64,000 nucleotides of DNA from Anseranas semipalmata (Eukaryota; Chordata; Aves; Anseriformes; Anseranatidae): NCBI GenBank assembly GCA_013399115.1, contig VXAA01001151.1, forward strand, positions 926,468-990,467. Direction: 5' to 3'. Positions 63,367-64,000 of the stretch are shown here, one piece after another (within the stretch, counting starts at the first letter, position 1; each line of letters begins with the position of its first letter). The position numbers and the translations under genes are program-made. The notes beneath the pieces are model-generated. The model was not told where the DNA came from, ran no database searches, and worked only from the letters and a program-made list of their open reading frames with translations.

Positions 63367-64000
63367 AAAGGAAATGGAATGAAGATATGAAAAGAGAGAA
63401 GATAAGGAAAAAAAGCAATGACAGAATGATATTTCTTCCAATTTTAGAAAAGAGTGATATGCAGTACTTAGAGGACCACACATGTAATACGACTAGGTTT
63501 CACAAGTCAGACAGAATATTCCTGTTTAAAATTCCATCTTTGATGCAAAGACATCCAATAAATGGGAAGAAAAGAAAAAGTGTATCAATGAGGTCAATTT
63601 ACCTTCTTTGTGACAAAGTCTCATACAATATTCTATATTTCAGAGCTGATAACAGCCCTGAACTAGATGCAAGAATCTCCATGGAAGAGCTTGCAAGAGG
63701 AGGTTATGGAGAGATTAATATGCCATATTTCACGAAGTCTGTACTCTGAATAAGTAGTATTAATGAGAATATAACAACTCATTTCAGCCCCTTAGGCAAA
63801 CCAGTACCTGTATTTGCACATTTTTGAACCAAGGGAGAGTAAATGATCTTGCCATTTTTAGCATCCATCAGTAACAAAGATAAAAATGAAATACCCTTTT
63901 TATTTTGTATATAAGCATTACATATGATTACAGAATAACTTCAGAGCACTATGTAAAACCACTGTAAGCAGTCTGAGAGATTTCAATGGTGCAATTTCTC

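Larger units (their letters stand above)
1..64000 (-). other. ATRNL1: Partial attractin-like 1 gene (central part; both ends outside window)
   Basis: Seven minus-strand exons form one continuous frame (exon lengths 133, 182, 214, 189, 219, 138 and 94 nt; junction phases 1, 0, 1, 1, 1, 1 and 2 leaving the last). They encode part of a type I membrane protein ectodomain: PSI, C-type lectin, PSI, PSI, laminin EGF, laminin EGF. From family knowledge, attractins are large CUB/EGF/kelch/PSI/CTLD proteins; ATRN acts with melanocortin signalling and myelination, and ATRNL1 is its less studied paralogue. The assignment to ATRNL1 over ATRN rests on remembered paralogue differences: ATRN reads roughly GFCGILSEPSTRG where this gene reads GFCAYLERAEVAG. 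Large introns (one of 23.6 kb) also fit ATRNL1, which is a very large gene in mammals. No promoter, start codon, stop codon or polyadenylation site of the gene is in the window. Confidence 0.85.
57531..64000 (-). other. ATRNL1 intron (partial)
   Basis: No upstream ATRNL1 exon was found before the window edge, so this intron is longer than 6.4 kb. It contains a minus-strand CR1 fragment (58543-58912), T-rich runs (58299-58319, 63337-63366) and a possible cryptic exon with good splice signals at 61244-61353 that does not fit the reading frame. Confidence 0.7.

Noticed and set aside
63387..63749. 120-codon plus-strand open frame ending near 63749
   Set aside because: The start is a purine-rich low-complexity stretch giving Lys/Arg. 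No recognisable domain, promoter or neighbours support it.
57531..64000. Preceding ATRNL1 exon (earlier PSI module)
   Set aside because: No splice-flanked cysteine-rich frame joining in phase 0 to SVKNYTKC is visible. The candidate at 61244-61353 has cysteines but the wrong length modulus and no resemblance.
1..64000. CRISPR arrays, tRNA or rRNA genes, bacterial operons or a hidden novel system
   Set aside because: No regularly spaced repeats, cloverleaf-like sequences or clustered compact genes were found. The composition and structure are those of vertebrate introns.

Overview
The window is a piece of a bird genome. It is AT-rich and intron-dominated, and it carries several CR1 LINE fragments with the avian 3' end (short ATTCTGTG-type repeats), one near-complete LTR of a type I associate with avian endogenous retroviruses, many A-rich microsatellites and a few N positions. 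There is no bacterial gene structure, operon, CRISPR array or tRNA that I can see.

The only host gene I can support lies on the minus strand and spans the whole window. Seven internal coding exons (in transcript order 57530-57398, 56102-55921, 44493-44280, 41908-41720, 36158-35940, 31071-30934, 7304-7211) all have AG/GT splice borders. Their phases chain without a break into one 1169-nt reading frame of about 389 residues. The encoded order is PSI-like cysteine-rich module, C-type lectin domain split over two exons, two more PSI modules, one complete laminin-type EGF module and most of a second. This is the middle-to-C-terminal part of the ectodomain of the attractin family. Diagnostic stretches such as [26 protein letters not shown] and GFCAYLER match my memory of attractin-like 1 (ATRNL1) and not attractin (ATRN). 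The start, signal peptide, CUB domain and kelch repeats would lie beyond base 64000. The rest of the second laminin EGF, the transmembrane segment and the cytoplasmic tail would lie beyond base 1.

The introns hold nearly everything else: a CR1 insertion with a recognisable reverse transcriptase at 24.8-26.4 kb, shorter CR1 pieces at 13.3, 38.9-39.4, 54.8 and 58.5-58.9 kb, a degraded older CR1-like remnant near 27.9-28.3 kb, a solo LTR at 19.2-19.8 kb, and simple repeats. The most unusual observation is a decayed second copy of part of the 35940-36158 exon, found 569 bases away inside the adjacent intron. I found no new biological system here; this is a normal stretch of a large vertebrate gene with a few points worth checking.
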